A stretch of 64,000 nt of DNA from JAWLAT01 sp041395325 (lineage in GTDB: Bacteria; Pseudomonadota; Gammaproteobacteria; Xanthomonadales; SZUA-5): NCBI GenBank assembly GCA_041395325.1, contig JAWLAT010000021.1, positions 17,426-81,425 of the forward strand. The letters run 5' to 3'. The notes below the pieces were generated by a model, which saw only the letters and a program-made list of their open reading frames with translations, was not told where the DNA came from and searched no databases. Position 1 is the stretch's first letter. Every line of letters starts with the position of its first letter. Of this stretch, positions 1 to 9,437 are shown piece by piece. A program made the translations under genes and the position numbers.

Positions 1-3000
1 GCCGGCCTGGCTCAGACGCACGCGCAACCGGATCAGACAGTACAGGGCGTGCCGGAGATCGGCGCGGAGGGCATCACCGAGTCGATGGCCGAGATCTCGA
101 CCCGAGCGCAGGCGGCCGATCTGCTGCCGCGCGAACTGATGGTGCGACCGGAGTTTCCCAACACGCGCCGTCCAGTCGACGATCCAGCGGCACCGGCGAT
201 CAGTCGCTGGCCTGAAGCGTCGCCAGCCGAGCCTGGCGCGGGTGATGCTTCGCCGACCCGCGCGCCGCAGAGCATCGGACTGTCCTTCACCGGGGCCACG
301 CTGGCCGATACGGGCTCCTTCCCTCCGGACACAATGGGCGCGGTCGGTCCCACGCAGTTCATCGTCGCGGTCAATGGCCGGCTGCGCTCCTTCAACAAGA
401 CCACCGGCGCGGCCGATGGGGCACTCAACAGCTCGATGGACGCCTTTTTTGCCTCGGTGATGACGCCGGTGTCGCCGCCGGTGGTGCTGACCTTCACCTC
501 CGATCCACGGGTCCGTTACGACCGTCTGTCCGGTCGCTGGATCATCATCATCATCGACGTGCCCTGCACCAATGCCACCTGTTCCAGCACGGCGCCCAAT
601 CGGGTGCTGGTCGCGGTCAGCAATGGCCCCACCATCACCAACGCGTCGAACTTCACCTTCTTCCAGTTCCAGATCTCTGGCTCCAACTTTGCCGACTATC
701 CGACCCTGGGCATCGACGACCAGGCGCTCTACATCGGCGCCAACATGTTCACCTCGGCCGGTGCTTTCGCCGGCACCGATGCGGCCGTGGTGCGCAAGTC
801 CTCGATCCTGGGCGCCGGCCCGATCGTCTTCACCAACTTCACCGGTCTGGCCGTCGGTTCCGGTGCCGGGCCATTCACCCCGCAAGGTGTGGACAACTAC
901 GACCCGGCGGCAACCCAGGGCTATTTCATCGGCGTGGACAACGCCACCTTCAGCACGCTGATGGTGCGGCGAGTCAGCACACCTGGCGGCACGCCAACGC
1001 TGTCGGGCAACATTTCGCTGACCGTCCCGACCACCACCTTCCCCAACCCGGTCACGCATCTGGGCAATACCGGTGGCAACAACGGACGTCTGGACGCGCT
1101 GGATGATCGCCTCTACGCCGCCCATATTCGCAACGGCCGTCTGTGGACGGCACACAGCTTCCGCGTCAGCAGTGCCGGTGTGGCCAGCACTGCAGCGGGG
1201 GCCCGCAATGCGACGCGCTGGTATGAGATCGGCAACCTGACGACCACGCCGACGCTGATCCAGTCCGGCACCGTCTTTTCCAATGCCGCCGCCCTGGCCG
1301 ACGCGCAACAGTATTGGATTCCGTCGGTGATGGTCTCCGGCCAGGGACATGCAGCGCTCGGTTTCAGCGCCGCGGGCACCAACTTCCGCATCGATGGCGC
1401 CACCGTCGGCCGCCTGGCGACCGACACGCTCGGCACCACCCAGGGCGCACCGGTGCGCTACACCAACAGCAGCGCCGCCTACAACCCGCCCAGCGATCCC
1501 GGTGGCAGCGGTGGACGACGCTGGGGTGACTATTCCTATACCAGTCTGGATCCCCTGGACGACATGACCATGTGGACCATCCAGGAGTTCTGCGACTCGC
1601 CCAACTCCTACGGCGTGCGCGCGGTCAAGCTGATGGCGCCGCCACCGACCCTGTCGGCCTGTGGCATGACCACCGAACTGCCCACCGGGGTCGCGACCGA
1701 TGTAGTCCTCACTGGCACCGGCATCTACGATCCGCCGGCCACGCTGGCGGACCGGATCGCGCTGAGCGCCAATGTGTCCGGCAGCGGCATCACGGTGAAT
1801 TCCGTGACCTTCAATTCACCCACCTCGGCCACGGTCAACCTCACCGCGGGGCCAGGCGCCAGCACCGGTCCGGTGACGATCACGCTGGTCAATCCGGACG
1901 GCCAGACCGTCATGGATGCCAGCTGCGCGACCGTCCCGGTACCGACGGCGACAGCCACGGTCAGCATCAATGATGTGACGTTGATCGAAGGCGACAGTGG
2001 CACCACCAATGCCGTCTTCACGATCACCCGCAGCAACAACAGCACCGCTTTCAGCCTGACCTACGCCACCGCCAATGACACCGCCGTCGCCCCCAGCGAC
2101 TATGTCACGGCCTCGGGCACGCGCTCTTTCCTCGCCGGTGCGGGGCAGCCGCTGAGTCAGACGATCAACGTACCGATCGAGGGCGATTTGCGGGTGGAAC
2201 TGGACGAGAGCTTCCTGCTCAATCTGGGTCCGCCGAGCAATGTCTCCGGCACCACCACCCTCAGCGATGGGCAGGGCGTGGGCACCATCACCAACGACGA
2301 CTCGGCCGTGGTCCGCTTCAATCCGGTCGCGGTCAGCGAATCCGAGGCCAATTCGCCGATGGCCTTCACCGTGACGCTGAGCCGCCCGGTGCAGTCCGGG
2401 GTCAGCCTGGATGTGGACAGTGCCTTCGGCACCGCGACCGCGGCCGATTTCACCCCGATCAGCGGTGGCAGCGTCAACTTCCCAGCCAACAACAACACCG
2501 CACAAACGGTCGAGGTCACGCTCAACAACGACGCCTTGATCGAGGGTGCCGAGCAGTTCACGCTGACTTTGTCGAATCTGGTCGCCACCGGGTCGGTCAC
2601 GCTGACCAACGCCACCGCGACCGGCACGATCATCGACGACGACATGGCGCAGACGACGACGACGACCATCACCAATGTGGCGCCAGCCACCAGTGTGACC
2701 GGCCAGAGCTACACGGTCAGTGTCAATGTCGCCGGGCAATCGACCTCGCCCAACGGCACCGTCACGGTCAGCGATGCTGCGGTCAGCTGCGGACCGGTGG
2801 CGCTGGTCGCCGGCGCTTCGCCCAACAGCACCGCCAGCTGTGCCCTGGCCAGCACCAGCGCTGGTGCCAAAACGCTGACGGCCAGCTATGTGCCGGCCGA
2901 TGGCAGCTTCGTGGCCAGTAGCGGTACCAGCAGCCATCAGGTCAATCCCGCCGCCACGACGCTGTCGGTCAGCGGCCCGGCGCGTAGCCGCATCAACCAG

Positions 3001-3960
3001 CCGGTCAGCTTCAGCTTTGCGCTGAACGTGACCGCGCCGGGCACCGGCTCGCCCGCGGGCACGGTGACCCTCTCGAGTGGCGCGGCGAGTTGCCTGGTCA
3101 GCGTGCCCACCGCCACGCCCAGCTGCGCGCTGAGCCTGCCGACGCTCGGAACGCAGACAGTCAGCGCCAGCTTCCTGCCCAGCAATGGTGATTTCCTGGG
3201 ATCCACCGCCAGCGGCGCCAATGCGGCGACCACGCTGGTCTTCGCGCTGGCCGATCTGGCGATCAGCAAGAGCGACGCCGTCACCGCCTATCGCCCGGGT
3301 GATCTGCTGGTCTACACGATCGAAGTGGACAACAACGGACCGGACACGGCCGCCAACTTCCGGGTGCTCGATACGGTGCCGGCCGAACTGATCAACGTCA
3401 GCTGGACTTGTGCCGCCAGCGGTGGCGTCAGCTGTCCGCAGGCCAGCGGCACTGGCGACCTCAACGAGACCATCGCCAGCATGGCCTCCGCTGCCACGCT
3501 GATCTACACGCTGTCGGGCAACGTGTCCGGCACCCCAGGGCAGATCAGCAATACCGCCTCGCTGGCACTGCCGGCAGACACGACGGTCGAAGATCCGGTG
3601 GCCGGCAACAACAGCGCCACCGACGTCGACCAAATCGACTTCCTGTTCATGAATGGCTTCGAGACCACCACCTTGGCCGCAGGCAGCGGCAGCCAGACCA
3701 TCCCGGTGCTGGCATTGCTGGGCGACATCGGTGTCGTCGCCGAGGCGGTGTACGCGCTGGAAGACGCCCAGGGCATGGCCGTGCATGTGTATGTGCGCGT
3801 CGTCGATGAGCAGGCCAACGTGGCGCTGGCCCAGCGCGGCCATGATGGCTTGCTGCGGCTGGGGCCATGGCTACGCATCACCTCGGACCCGGTCCTCAGC
3901 TGGCGCGCCAGTGAAACGGTCGATGGCTGGGTGCTGGACTCGGCAGCGCTGGCAGAGTGA
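1..3960 (+). CDS. Secreted Calx-beta / Ig-like / DUF11 repeat protein, 5' end outside window
   Basis: The frame is open from base 1, and the first residues (AGLAQTHAQ) look like the end of a signal peptide, so the true start lies upstream; the GTG at 49 is only the first start codon inside the window. Counting from that GTG, residues 1-530 form an exported domain I do not recognise. Two Calx-beta domains follow (about 634-754 and 755-867, each ending in a T-I-x-x-D-D signature), then Ig-like bacterial repeats (about 868-1066) and a DUF11 domain (about 1067-1190, with NNGPDTA and VSWTC). FLFMNGFE at 3640-3663 matches the tail shared by other exported proteins here, but about 100 more residues follow it. 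Calx-beta and DUF11 domains are common in large surface or secreted proteins. The function is unknown; an extracellular location is likely. Confidence 0.85.
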   Translation, partial: AGLAQTHAQPDQTVQGVPEIGAEGITESMAEISTRAQAADLLPRELMVRPEFPNTRRPVDDPAAPAISRWPEASPAEPGAGDASPTRAPQSIGLSFTGATLADTGSFPPDTMGAVGPTQFIVAVNGRLRSFNKTTGAADGALNSSMDAFFASVMTPVSPPVVLTFTSDPRVRYDRLSGRWIIIIIDVPCTNATCSSTAPNRVLVAVSNGPTITNASNFTFFQFQISGSNFADYPTLGIDDQALYIGANMFTSAGAFAGTDAAVVRKSSILGAGPIVFTNFTGLAVGSGAGPFTPQGVDNYDPAATQGYFIGVDNATFSTLMVRRVSTPGGTPTLSGNISLTVPTTTFPNPVTHLGNTGGNNGRLDALDDRLYAAHIRNGRLWTAHSFRVSSAGVASTAAGARNATRWYEIGNLTTTPTLIQSGTVFSNAAALADAQQYWIPSVMVSGQGHAALGFSAAGTNFRIDGATVGRLATDTLGTTQGAPVRYTNSSAAYNPPSDPGGSGGRRWGDYSYTSLDPLDDMTMWTIQEFCDSPNSYGVRAVKLMAPPPTLSACGMTTELPTGVATDVVLTGTGIYDPPATLADRIALSANVSGSGITVNSVTFNSPTSATVNLTAGPGASTGPVTITLVNPDGQTVMDASCATVPVPTATATVSINDVTLIEGDSGTTNAVFTITRSNNSTAFSLTYATANDTAVAPSDYVTASGTRSFLAGAGQPLSQTINVPIEGDLRVELDESFLLNLGPPSNVSGTTTLSDGQGVGTITNDDSAVVRFNPVAVSESEANSPMAFTVTLSRPVQSGVSLDVDSAFGTATAADFTPISGGSVNFPANNNTAQTVEVTLNNDALIEGAEQFTLTLSNLVATGSVTLTNATATGTIIDDDMAQTTTTTITNVAPATSVTGQSYTVSVNVAGQSTSPNGTVTVSDAAVSCGPVALVAGASPNSTASCALASTSAGAKTLTASYVPADGSFVASSGTSSHQVNPAATTLSVSGPARSRINQPVSFSFALNVTAPGTGSPAGTVTLSSGAASCLVSVPTATPSCALSLPTLGTQTVSASFLPSNGDFLGSTASGANAATTLVFALADLAISKSDAVTAYRPGDLLVYTIEVDNNGPDTAANFRVLDTVPAELINVSWTCAASGGVSCPQASGTGDLNETIASMASAATLIYTLSGNVSGTPGQISNTASLALPADTTVEDPVAGNNSATDVDQIDFLFMNGFETTTLAAGSGSQTIPVLALLGDIGVVAEAVYALEDAQGMAVHVYVRVVDEQANVALAQRGHDGLLRLGPWLRITSDPVLSWRASETVDGWVLDSAALAE

Positions 3961-3967
3961 AGGCTAG

Positions 3968-3998
3968 GGGCCGAGCGGGACTTCCACCCACTCGGCCC
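3968..3998. terminator. Hairpin between convergent genes
   Basis: An 8-bp perfect stem (GGGCCGAG at 3968-3975, CTCGGCCC at 3991-3998) with a 15-nt loop starts 8 bases after the stop of the upstream gene. The gene on the other side points toward it. There is no U-tract on either strand, so intrinsic terminator activity is only plausible. Confidence 0.4.
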
Positions 3999-4135
3999 TC
4001 TCCCACTCGGACGGGTCAGCACGAGCCGGTCGAAGCAGACCTGGCCCTGTGAGCAGATCGCCGCTGCCTGCCCCAATCACGCCAGGCGACGTAGCGCTGC
4101 ATTGAGCACACGTGGCCTCGCCAGTCAGGCACGCC

Positions 4136-6118
4136 TCATTCAGTCGGCAGCCCCGGCGAACACCAGCGATTGCGACAGCGCAGGTAGCGATAGGTCGCGC
4201 CGCTGTGGCTGAGGACGCCATCGCGGCCATCGACCCCGCGCAGCAGTCGTGCATTGCGGCTGAGCGAGCCGATCGGCCGCACCGCGTCGGAGCAGACCTC
4301 GTCGTCGCAGCGGGCGTAGTTGGCGCCGATCAGCACACTCGGCCGGCCATCGACACCGATCAGAATCGAGGTTCCCGGGATGCCGCCGCTGACCGACACC
4401 GGCAACTGGTCGTGGGTCGCCGAGCTGCAGTCGCGCACGTCACAGTGCGTGGTCCGAACCACCGCAGTGTTGCTGGTTGTACTGGTTCGCACGTGCGCGA
4501 CGAAGGCCATGTTGTCGGCGCCCAGCACCAGGTCAATCTTGTCGGCAATGACGGTGTTGCTGACCGGACCGTACAGGCTCACTGGCGGATCACAGCTGCC
4601 CGAGGTGTTGCAGACGACGAAATCCAGCGTGTTGGCGCTGTCGTTGCGATAGGCGATCCAGAGCGGATCGAACGAGTTGATCGAGTAGACCACCGCAGCG
4701 CGACTGCCGACATCGCCAGCACTCGCCGCGGTGAACTGCGTCGCGCCGGCACACAGTGGGCTGGTGCCGCTGCAGTAGGCCACCTCCAGATCGCCAGCCA
4801 CGCCGTCGTACCAGGTCAGCACCAACTGATTGCCGGCGAACAGGGTGGACATGTCGGTGAGCACCAGGCCGGGCGCGTCGATGATCTCGGTCACGCTGTA
4901 GCTGGTGCAGTCGATGTCGGCGCAGTCGAGCACGTTGATCGATCCGTCGGTGTCGTCGCCGTAGGCGATCGCTGGCCGCCCGTCCGCGCGCACCTCGATC
5001 TGCGGGTTGCGGCCGGTGATGCCGACGGTCAACAGCGTAGTGGCGACCACGCTGGTGCAACCGATGTCGACACAGCGAATCAGTTCCAGATCCCCGCCCA
5101 CGTTATCGAAGTAGGCAATAAGCGGCGTGCCCCGGGCGCCAATCGCCGCGTCGAACTCGTCGCTGGCACCGTTGCCGGACAACACCTGCTGGTCGATGTT
5201 GGAGGCCAGCGCTATGCCCTCGGCCAAGGCTGGACTGCCACAGACCAGGCTGCCGTCCGCCGCCACGCCGTTGGCGAAGGCACCTGAAGGACAGCTCCCA
5301 TCCACCCGCAGCTGAATTTCGGTGGTGTCGACCTTGCTGGCGTTGACCGCGCCATTGGCCAGCTCGCTGCTGCCCACCGCGCCGGCCGCAATCTCCGACA
5401 TCCCCACCGCATCGGCCATGATCTCGGCCGAACCGACCGCGTTGCTGGCGATTTCCGATTCGCCGACCGCATTGGCGGCGATTTCGGCAGCGCCCACCGC
5501 ATCGGCGGCGATCTCGGCGGCGCCCACCGCATCGGCGGCGATCTCGGCGGCGCCCACGGCATCGGCGGCGATTTCCGACTCACCGACGGCATCGGCGGCA
5601 ATCTCCGAGGCGCCGACCGCATTGGCGGCGATGCGGCTGGCATCCACGGCGTTGCTGGCGATCTTCGCCGTCGTGACGGCAGCGTTGGCCAGTTCCGCGC
5701 TGGTGATGCTGGCTGGCGCGACCGTCGCGGCGAAGTCCGCGGTGCTGCTGTGCTGCGCGTAGGGTGTGGCAAACAGCAGCTGACGCGGTGCGAGTGTCGT
5801 ATAGGCGCCCGTCTCATCACCGCGCCGCACACTCAGTTCCAGCCAGCGGTCGGCGCCGGTGAAGACGGCCGCGCCGGGGTCGACCTCGAGCAGGAAGCGA
5901 TCGCCGTCCAGCGGCACGTCGGCAAAGTTCAGTGGCCCCACCAGCGCCGTACCGCCGCTGGTCGCGGCAAAGATTCGCACTTCGAAATCGTAAGTACCGC
6001 TGGCCGTTCCGCTGTCCTCCAGCACACCCTGATAGGTGAAGGCAGTCCCGGCGGCATGCAGCCCGCCGGGTACCGCCAAGATCAGTCCCAGGCCGAAAAG
6101 CCATGCCGTTCGCGTCAT
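4136..6118 (-). CDS. Secreted decapeptide-repeat protein with beta-propeller-like C-terminal half
   Basis: The protein has 660 residues from the ATG at 6118, preceded by a good ribosome site (GGGAG); an upstream in-frame ATG at 6172 would overlap the previous gene. A signal peptide (MTRTAWLFGLGLILAVPGG) leads into an N-terminal beta domain with a TPYAQ motif, common in tail-fibre-like exported proteins. About 13 ten-residue repeats of the type EIAADAVGAA follow, roughly residues 138-265. The C-terminal half carries repeats of the type PxIAYxDxxxGxLxxxxCxDxxC, suggesting a disulfide-bearing propeller. Isoleucine and valine spaced through the decapeptides fit a triple-stranded coiled or beta fibre; that is inference. 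It has no DGFE tail, but the small gene 31 bp upstream does, and the two are probably co-transcribed. Confidence 0.8.
   Translation of the reverse strand: MTRTAWLFGLGLILAVPGGLHAAGTAFTYQGVLEDSGTASGTYDFEVRIFAATSGGTALVGPLNFADVPLDGDRFLLEVDPGAAVFTGADRWLELSVRRGDETGAYTTLAPRQLLFATPYAQHSSTADFAATVAPASITSAELANAAVTTAKIASNAVDASRIAANAVGASEIAADAVGESEIAADAVGAAEIAADAVGAAEIAADAVGAAEIAANAVGESEIASNAVGSAEIMADAVGMSEIAAGAVGSSELANGAVNASKVDTTEIQLRVDGSCPSGAFANGVAADGSLVCGSPALAEGIALASNIDQQVLSGNGASDEFDAAIGARGTPLIAYFDNVGGDLELIRCVDIGCTSVVATTLLTVGITGRNPQIEVRADGRPAIAYGDDTDGSINVLDCADIDCTSYSVTEIIDAPGLVLTDMSTLFAGNQLVLTWYDGVAGDLEVAYCSGTSPLCAGATQFTAASAGDVGSRAAVVYSINSFDPLWIAYRNDSANTLDFVVCNTSGSCDPPVSLYGPVSNTVIADKIDLVLGADNMAFVAHVRTSTTSNTAVVRTTHCDVRDCSSATHDQLPVSVSGGIPGTSILIGVDGRPSVLIGANYARCDDEVCSDAVRPIGSLSRNARLLRGVDGRDGVLSHSGATYRYLRCRNRWCSPGLPTE
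5326..5715 (-). repeat. 30-bp tandem repeats inside the decapeptide-repeat gene
   Basis: About 13 direct 30-bp units encode the decapeptides of the surrounding gene. Those between about 5470 and 5600 are nearly identical (core GCCCACCGCATCGGCGGCG), while the outer ones have diverged. The period is a multiple of three, so copy-number change would lengthen or shorten the protein without a frameshift. Confidence 0.85.
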
Positions 6119-6149
6119 CGGTGCATCTCCCTGGCGCCAGCCGGCGCCC

Positions 6150-6434
6150 TCAGTCTTCGAAGCCATCGGCAAAGATCAGCGGTGGAAGTGCCTCCGTCTG
6201 TTCCGCCCAGAAGCCCCCCTTGACCACAAAAGCGCCACCGCTCAGTCGACCGGCGTCGGCCTGGCCGAGGGTCTGATCGCTGCCGAAGTCACCTGCGGCT
6301 GCGGTGCCGCTGCCACCGGCGACGACCGATCGCGAGATGCGGAAATCACCACCGGATTGCCCGGTCGCACTGCTCGCGGCCAACGCGATGACCACCAGCA
6401 ACACAAGGGTCCGATGAGAGCCCGAGCCGACCAT
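6150..6434 (-). CDS. Small secreted protein ending in FADGFED
   Basis: This is a 94-residue protein. I chose the ATG at 6434 because a GTGGAG ribosome site lies just before it; the alternative GTG at 6446 overlaps that site. An N-terminal signal peptide (hydrophobic LVLLVVIALAASSATG) is followed by a short mature domain with FRISRSVVAGGSG and GGAFVVKGGFW, and the chain ends in IFADGFED. The GGFW segment just before the end resembles small exported proteins with a short beta domain and a sorting tail. The next gene on the same strand starts 31 bp downstream, suggesting an operon. The function is unknown. Confidence 0.7.
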   Translation of the reverse strand: MVGSGSHRTLVLLVVIALAASSATGQSGGDFRISRSVVAGGSGTAAAGDFGSDQTLGQADAGRLSGGAFVVKGGFWAEQTEALPPLIFADGFED

Positions 6435-6740
6435 GGAACGCTCCACTGCTTGCCTGCGCTCACAGCCTGCCGATCGGCGCTGCGCCAGTCTTGACGAGAG
6501 TCTGACGGGTCATGACGGAGTCGCTACCTGACGCAGCTGCTGAGATCTCCGTCGCAATCTGCGGGCCGAAGGCCAAGCCGCGCCGCGCAATGGACAGGCG
6601 TCCTCGACCTGCTGAGCAGGCCGTCAAGCAACCAAGCGGTGAACCAGCCCGCACACCGCACTGACCACCCGCAGGTATCGATCGCCTAAGATCCTGCTGA
6701 TATTCCAGCCGGCCAAGGCCGGCGTCGCGGAGCAGATCGC
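6435..6740. promoter_or_regulatory. Divergent intergenic region
   Basis: These 306 bases separate two divergently transcribed exported-protein genes and presumably hold both promoters. I see no convincing -35/-10 pair, operator palindrome or RNA gene in it. Confidence 0.3.
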
Positions 6741-8981
6741 ATGACCCTGCGAACCTTGGGCTTTTGGCTGATCGGCCTGTTGGGCTGGAGCTCCGCCGAG
6801 GCCGTCACCATCCTCTACACGGCCAGCGACGCCGATATCCCCAATCCCGAGCGCGGCCTGTTCGAGCAGACCTTCGCCTATGCCACCGAGCAGGCCCCGG
6901 GTCAGGCCTATCAGCCTCTCAGCGGCGACAGCAACTTCATCGGCATGCGCGGGCGCAATCGCACGGTGGCCTGGCGGCTGGTCAGTCTGCTGGATTTCCG
7001 CGACAGCGACACCCTGCCCGCGGGTTTGATCGACGCACTGACAACCGACTTCAACACCGCCCGCACCAATGGGGTCAAGCTGTATCTGCGCTTTGCCTAC
7101 AGCTTCAACGGCAGTGGCAGCTTCACCGAGGTGCCGATCGATCGAACGCTGTTGCACATCCAGCAGCTGGGCGCGCTGCTGAGCACGCACGCCGATGTGA
7201 TCACGCATCTGGATGCCGGCATGCTGGGACGCTACGGCGAGTGGTATTCACCGACCGGCGAGATCACCCCGGCGATGCGCAGTGCCGTGGTGGCCGCCTG
7301 GCTGGCCGCGCTGCCGACCGATCGCGCCATCACCCTGCGCGCCCCCGCCTACAAACAGGCTCAGTTTGGCAGTACGGCGCTGAGCGAGGGCTTCGATGGC
7401 AGCGACGCCGCCCGAGTCGGTCATCACAACGATTGCTACCTGAAGTCGCTGTCCGATCTGGGTACTTACAGCGGCGAGCCGACTGCGCGCGCGGCGGAGA
7501 AGGCCTATGTCGCCGCCGAAACCCGCTTCGTGCCGATGAGCGGTGAAACCTGCGGTCGCTTCGCCATCGAACCCAGCTTCGAGACCTGCGGTGCCGGTGA
7601 GGATTGCAGCAACCGCAGCGACTGCCCGACGGCACTGGCCGAATCGGCCGCGCACCACTGGTCGCTGCTCAATGCGCGCTATCACCCGGCGCTGGTGGAT
7701 GACCCGGGCGGCGACTGGGCCGTGCAAGGCTGCCTGAACGACTTCCGCCGTCGACTGGGCTATCGCCTGCAACTGGTCAGCGCGACGCTGCCAGACTCGG
7801 CCGCGGTCGGCGGCAACTGCGCCTGGAACACGCGTGTCGTGATGCGCAACGTGGGCTTCGCCGCCCCCTTCAATTCGCGTGGCTGGTCGCTGGTGTTCGA
7901 ATCGGTGAGCACCGGCGCGCTGACCACGCTGGACTTGCGCACGGTCACACAGCCCCGCAGTGATCCGCGGCACTGGCTGCCGGAACTGGACAGCTTCGAG
8001 CTCAGCCTGGGTGCGCGCCCGCCTGCCGGTCTGGCGCCCGGCCAGTACCGGCTGCTGCTGGCGCTGCCGGATGGCCGCACCAGCCTGGCGCCGGACCCGG
8101 ATTACGCCATCCAGTTGGCCAATATCGGGCTGTGGGATGGCGCGCGCGGCCTCAATCGGCTCAACCACACGGTCACACTCACCAGTTGCAGCGGATCCTA
8201 TCCGGTGCTGAGCGCCGGCACCGTGACGACCACGGCCGGCGCAACGGTGCCGCTGTCCGTGTCATTTGTCGATGGCGGGATCGGCCTGGCGGGTGTGCAG
8301 TTCGATCTCAGCTACGACCCGCAGCTGGGGCAGCCGAACCTAGCCCAGGCCAGCGCCAGCAACGGCGTGGCACCGACCTGCGCCCTGCCCGCCTCGGCGC
8401 CCGGGCAGATCCGTTGCGTCGCCTTTCCTGCGATCGGCAACCTGCCACCCAGCTTCAGCTTCCTGTTGCCCTTCACAGTGGACGCCGGCGCCAGCCCGGG
8501 CAGCGGCTTCGCGCTGGCCTTGTCGCGTCACGAGTTTGTCGATGACCTGGGCGAACTGGTCGCCGGTGGTCTGGTCGACGGCAGCCTCAATGTGCTGGCC
8601 GAGCCGGCGCCGCCCCAGCTGACGGCCGTACCCGTGCCCGGCAGCACCATCGACTTCGGCAATCTCGTTCCTGGCCAGACGCGGTCGGCCAGCATCGAGC
8701 TGGTCAACTCGGCCGCGGCCGGCAGCAGCGATCTGCTGCTGAGCCAATGCAGCATCAGTGGCAGCGCCACCTTCAGCTTGACGGGATCACCTGCGTTCCC
8801 GGTCAACCTGGCACCGGCGCAGTCCCTGTCCCTCAATGTCGTGTTCGCACCCACCGCAGTGGGTACACAGATGGCCACCTTGAGCTGCACGCACAACGCC
8901 GCTGGCAGTCCGGCCAGCTTTGCGCTGACCGGGACGGGGGTCGGCGATGCCTTGCTGAGCGATGGCTTCGAGACGCCTTGA
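6741..8981 (+). CDS. Secreted DUF4874/DUF4832 protein with cohesin-like and Ig-like C-terminal domains and DGFE tail
   Basis: The protein has 746 residues with a signal peptide ending near SSAEA. Residues about 20-190 match DUF4874 (NPERGLF; DAGMLGRYGEWY, reminiscent of a glycoside-hydrolase-like barrel), and residues about 200-475 match DUF4832 (GGNCAWN, NVGFAAPFNSRG). A cohesin-like beta sandwich follows (about 490-620), then an ASH/HYDIN-type Ig domain (about 635-735, GxNVVFAPTAVG-like), and the end is LLSDGFETP. DUF4874/DUF4832 pairs occur in exported proteins suspected of carbohydrate binding or hydrolysis, but no activity is established here. The extra domains could bind a surface or partner. 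The tail matches those of other exported proteins in the window. Confidence 0.8.
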   Translation: MTLRTLGFWLIGLLGWSSAEAVTILYTASDADIPNPERGLFEQTFAYATEQAPGQAYQPLSGDSNFIGMRGRNRTVAWRLVSLLDFRDSDTLPAGLIDALTTDFNTARTNGVKLYLRFAYSFNGSGSFTEVPIDRTLLHIQQLGALLSTHADVITHLDAGMLGRYGEWYSPTGEITPAMRSAVVAAWLAALPTDRAITLRAPAYKQAQFGSTALSEGFDGSDAARVGHHNDCYLKSLSDLGTYSGEPTARAAEKAYVAAETRFVPMSGETCGRFAIEPSFETCGAGEDCSNRSDCPTALAESAAHHWSLLNARYHPALVDDPGGDWAVQGCLNDFRRRLGYRLQLVSATLPDSAAVGGNCAWNTRVVMRNVGFAAPFNSRGWSLVFESVSTGALTTLDLRTVTQPRSDPRHWLPELDSFELSLGARPPAGLAPGQYRLLLALPDGRTSLAPDPDYAIQLANIGLWDGARGLNRLNHTVTLTSCSGSYPVLSAGTVTTTAGATVPLSVSFVDGGIGLAGVQFDLSYDPQLGQPNLAQASASNGVAPTCALPASAPGQIRCVAFPAIGNLPPSFSFLLPFTVDAGASPGSGFALALSRHEFVDDLGELVAGGLVDGSLNVLAEPAPPQLTAVPVPGSTIDFGNLVPGQTRSASIELVNSAAAGSSDLLLSQCSISGSATFSLTGSPAFPVNLAPAQSLSLNVVFAPTAVGTQMATLSCTHNAAGSPASFALTGTGVGDALLSDGFETP

Positions 8982-9437
8982 CCCAGAACGGCACCAGATC
9001 CGACTCGTGACTCGGCTTCAAGGCACCGAACGCCGGATAGCCACCACCAAACTGCAAATCTCCCGGAAAGCCGCCGTTGCAGACGGCTGCAGCGCTTGCG
9101 TGGTCATCGGCGGATCGCCACTGACCACTGCCGTTAACCGGAACTCCGCCCCCGCCCTCTGACCCGGCGCATTCACTGACCGAGCGTGGCCATGTCCGGG
9201 CATGACATCGAATGGAAATCCGATTGTGCACAAGCGTGATCGATTCTCTCGCACGACTGCGCGTTCAAGGATGAGGCATGGTTGCGCGTGAGCACGGTTC
9301 GGGCACAGGACACCCACTGCTGTACTGATCGCCCACCAAAAACGGCAACGAATAGCCTCGTTGGATGTTGGTTTTCATGTGTTGCTGTAACTGCGACCGC
9401 CGACCAGCGGTCACTCAATCAACAGGAGAAATTGACG
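8982..9437. other. Intergenic region without a supported gene
   Basis: These 456 bases lie between the DUF4832 gene and the small cysteine-rich gene. Short open frames on both strands have no start context, signal peptide or recognisable domain. The last 100 bases are comparatively AT-rich (for example TTGGTTTTCATG near 9368) and probably contain the promoter of the downstream gene. I see nothing else. Confidence 0.4.

Noticed and set aside
1816..3843. A 675-codon open frame on the minus strand across the Calx-beta gene
   Set aside because: It is the antisense shadow of a high-GC gene: low-complexity, rich in G, R, H and D, with no domain, while the plus strand encodes clear domains.
5326..5715. 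CRISPR-like or satellite DNA
   Set aside because: The 30-bp repeats are contiguous, without spacers, and encode in-frame decapeptides of a gene with a good start and signal peptide.
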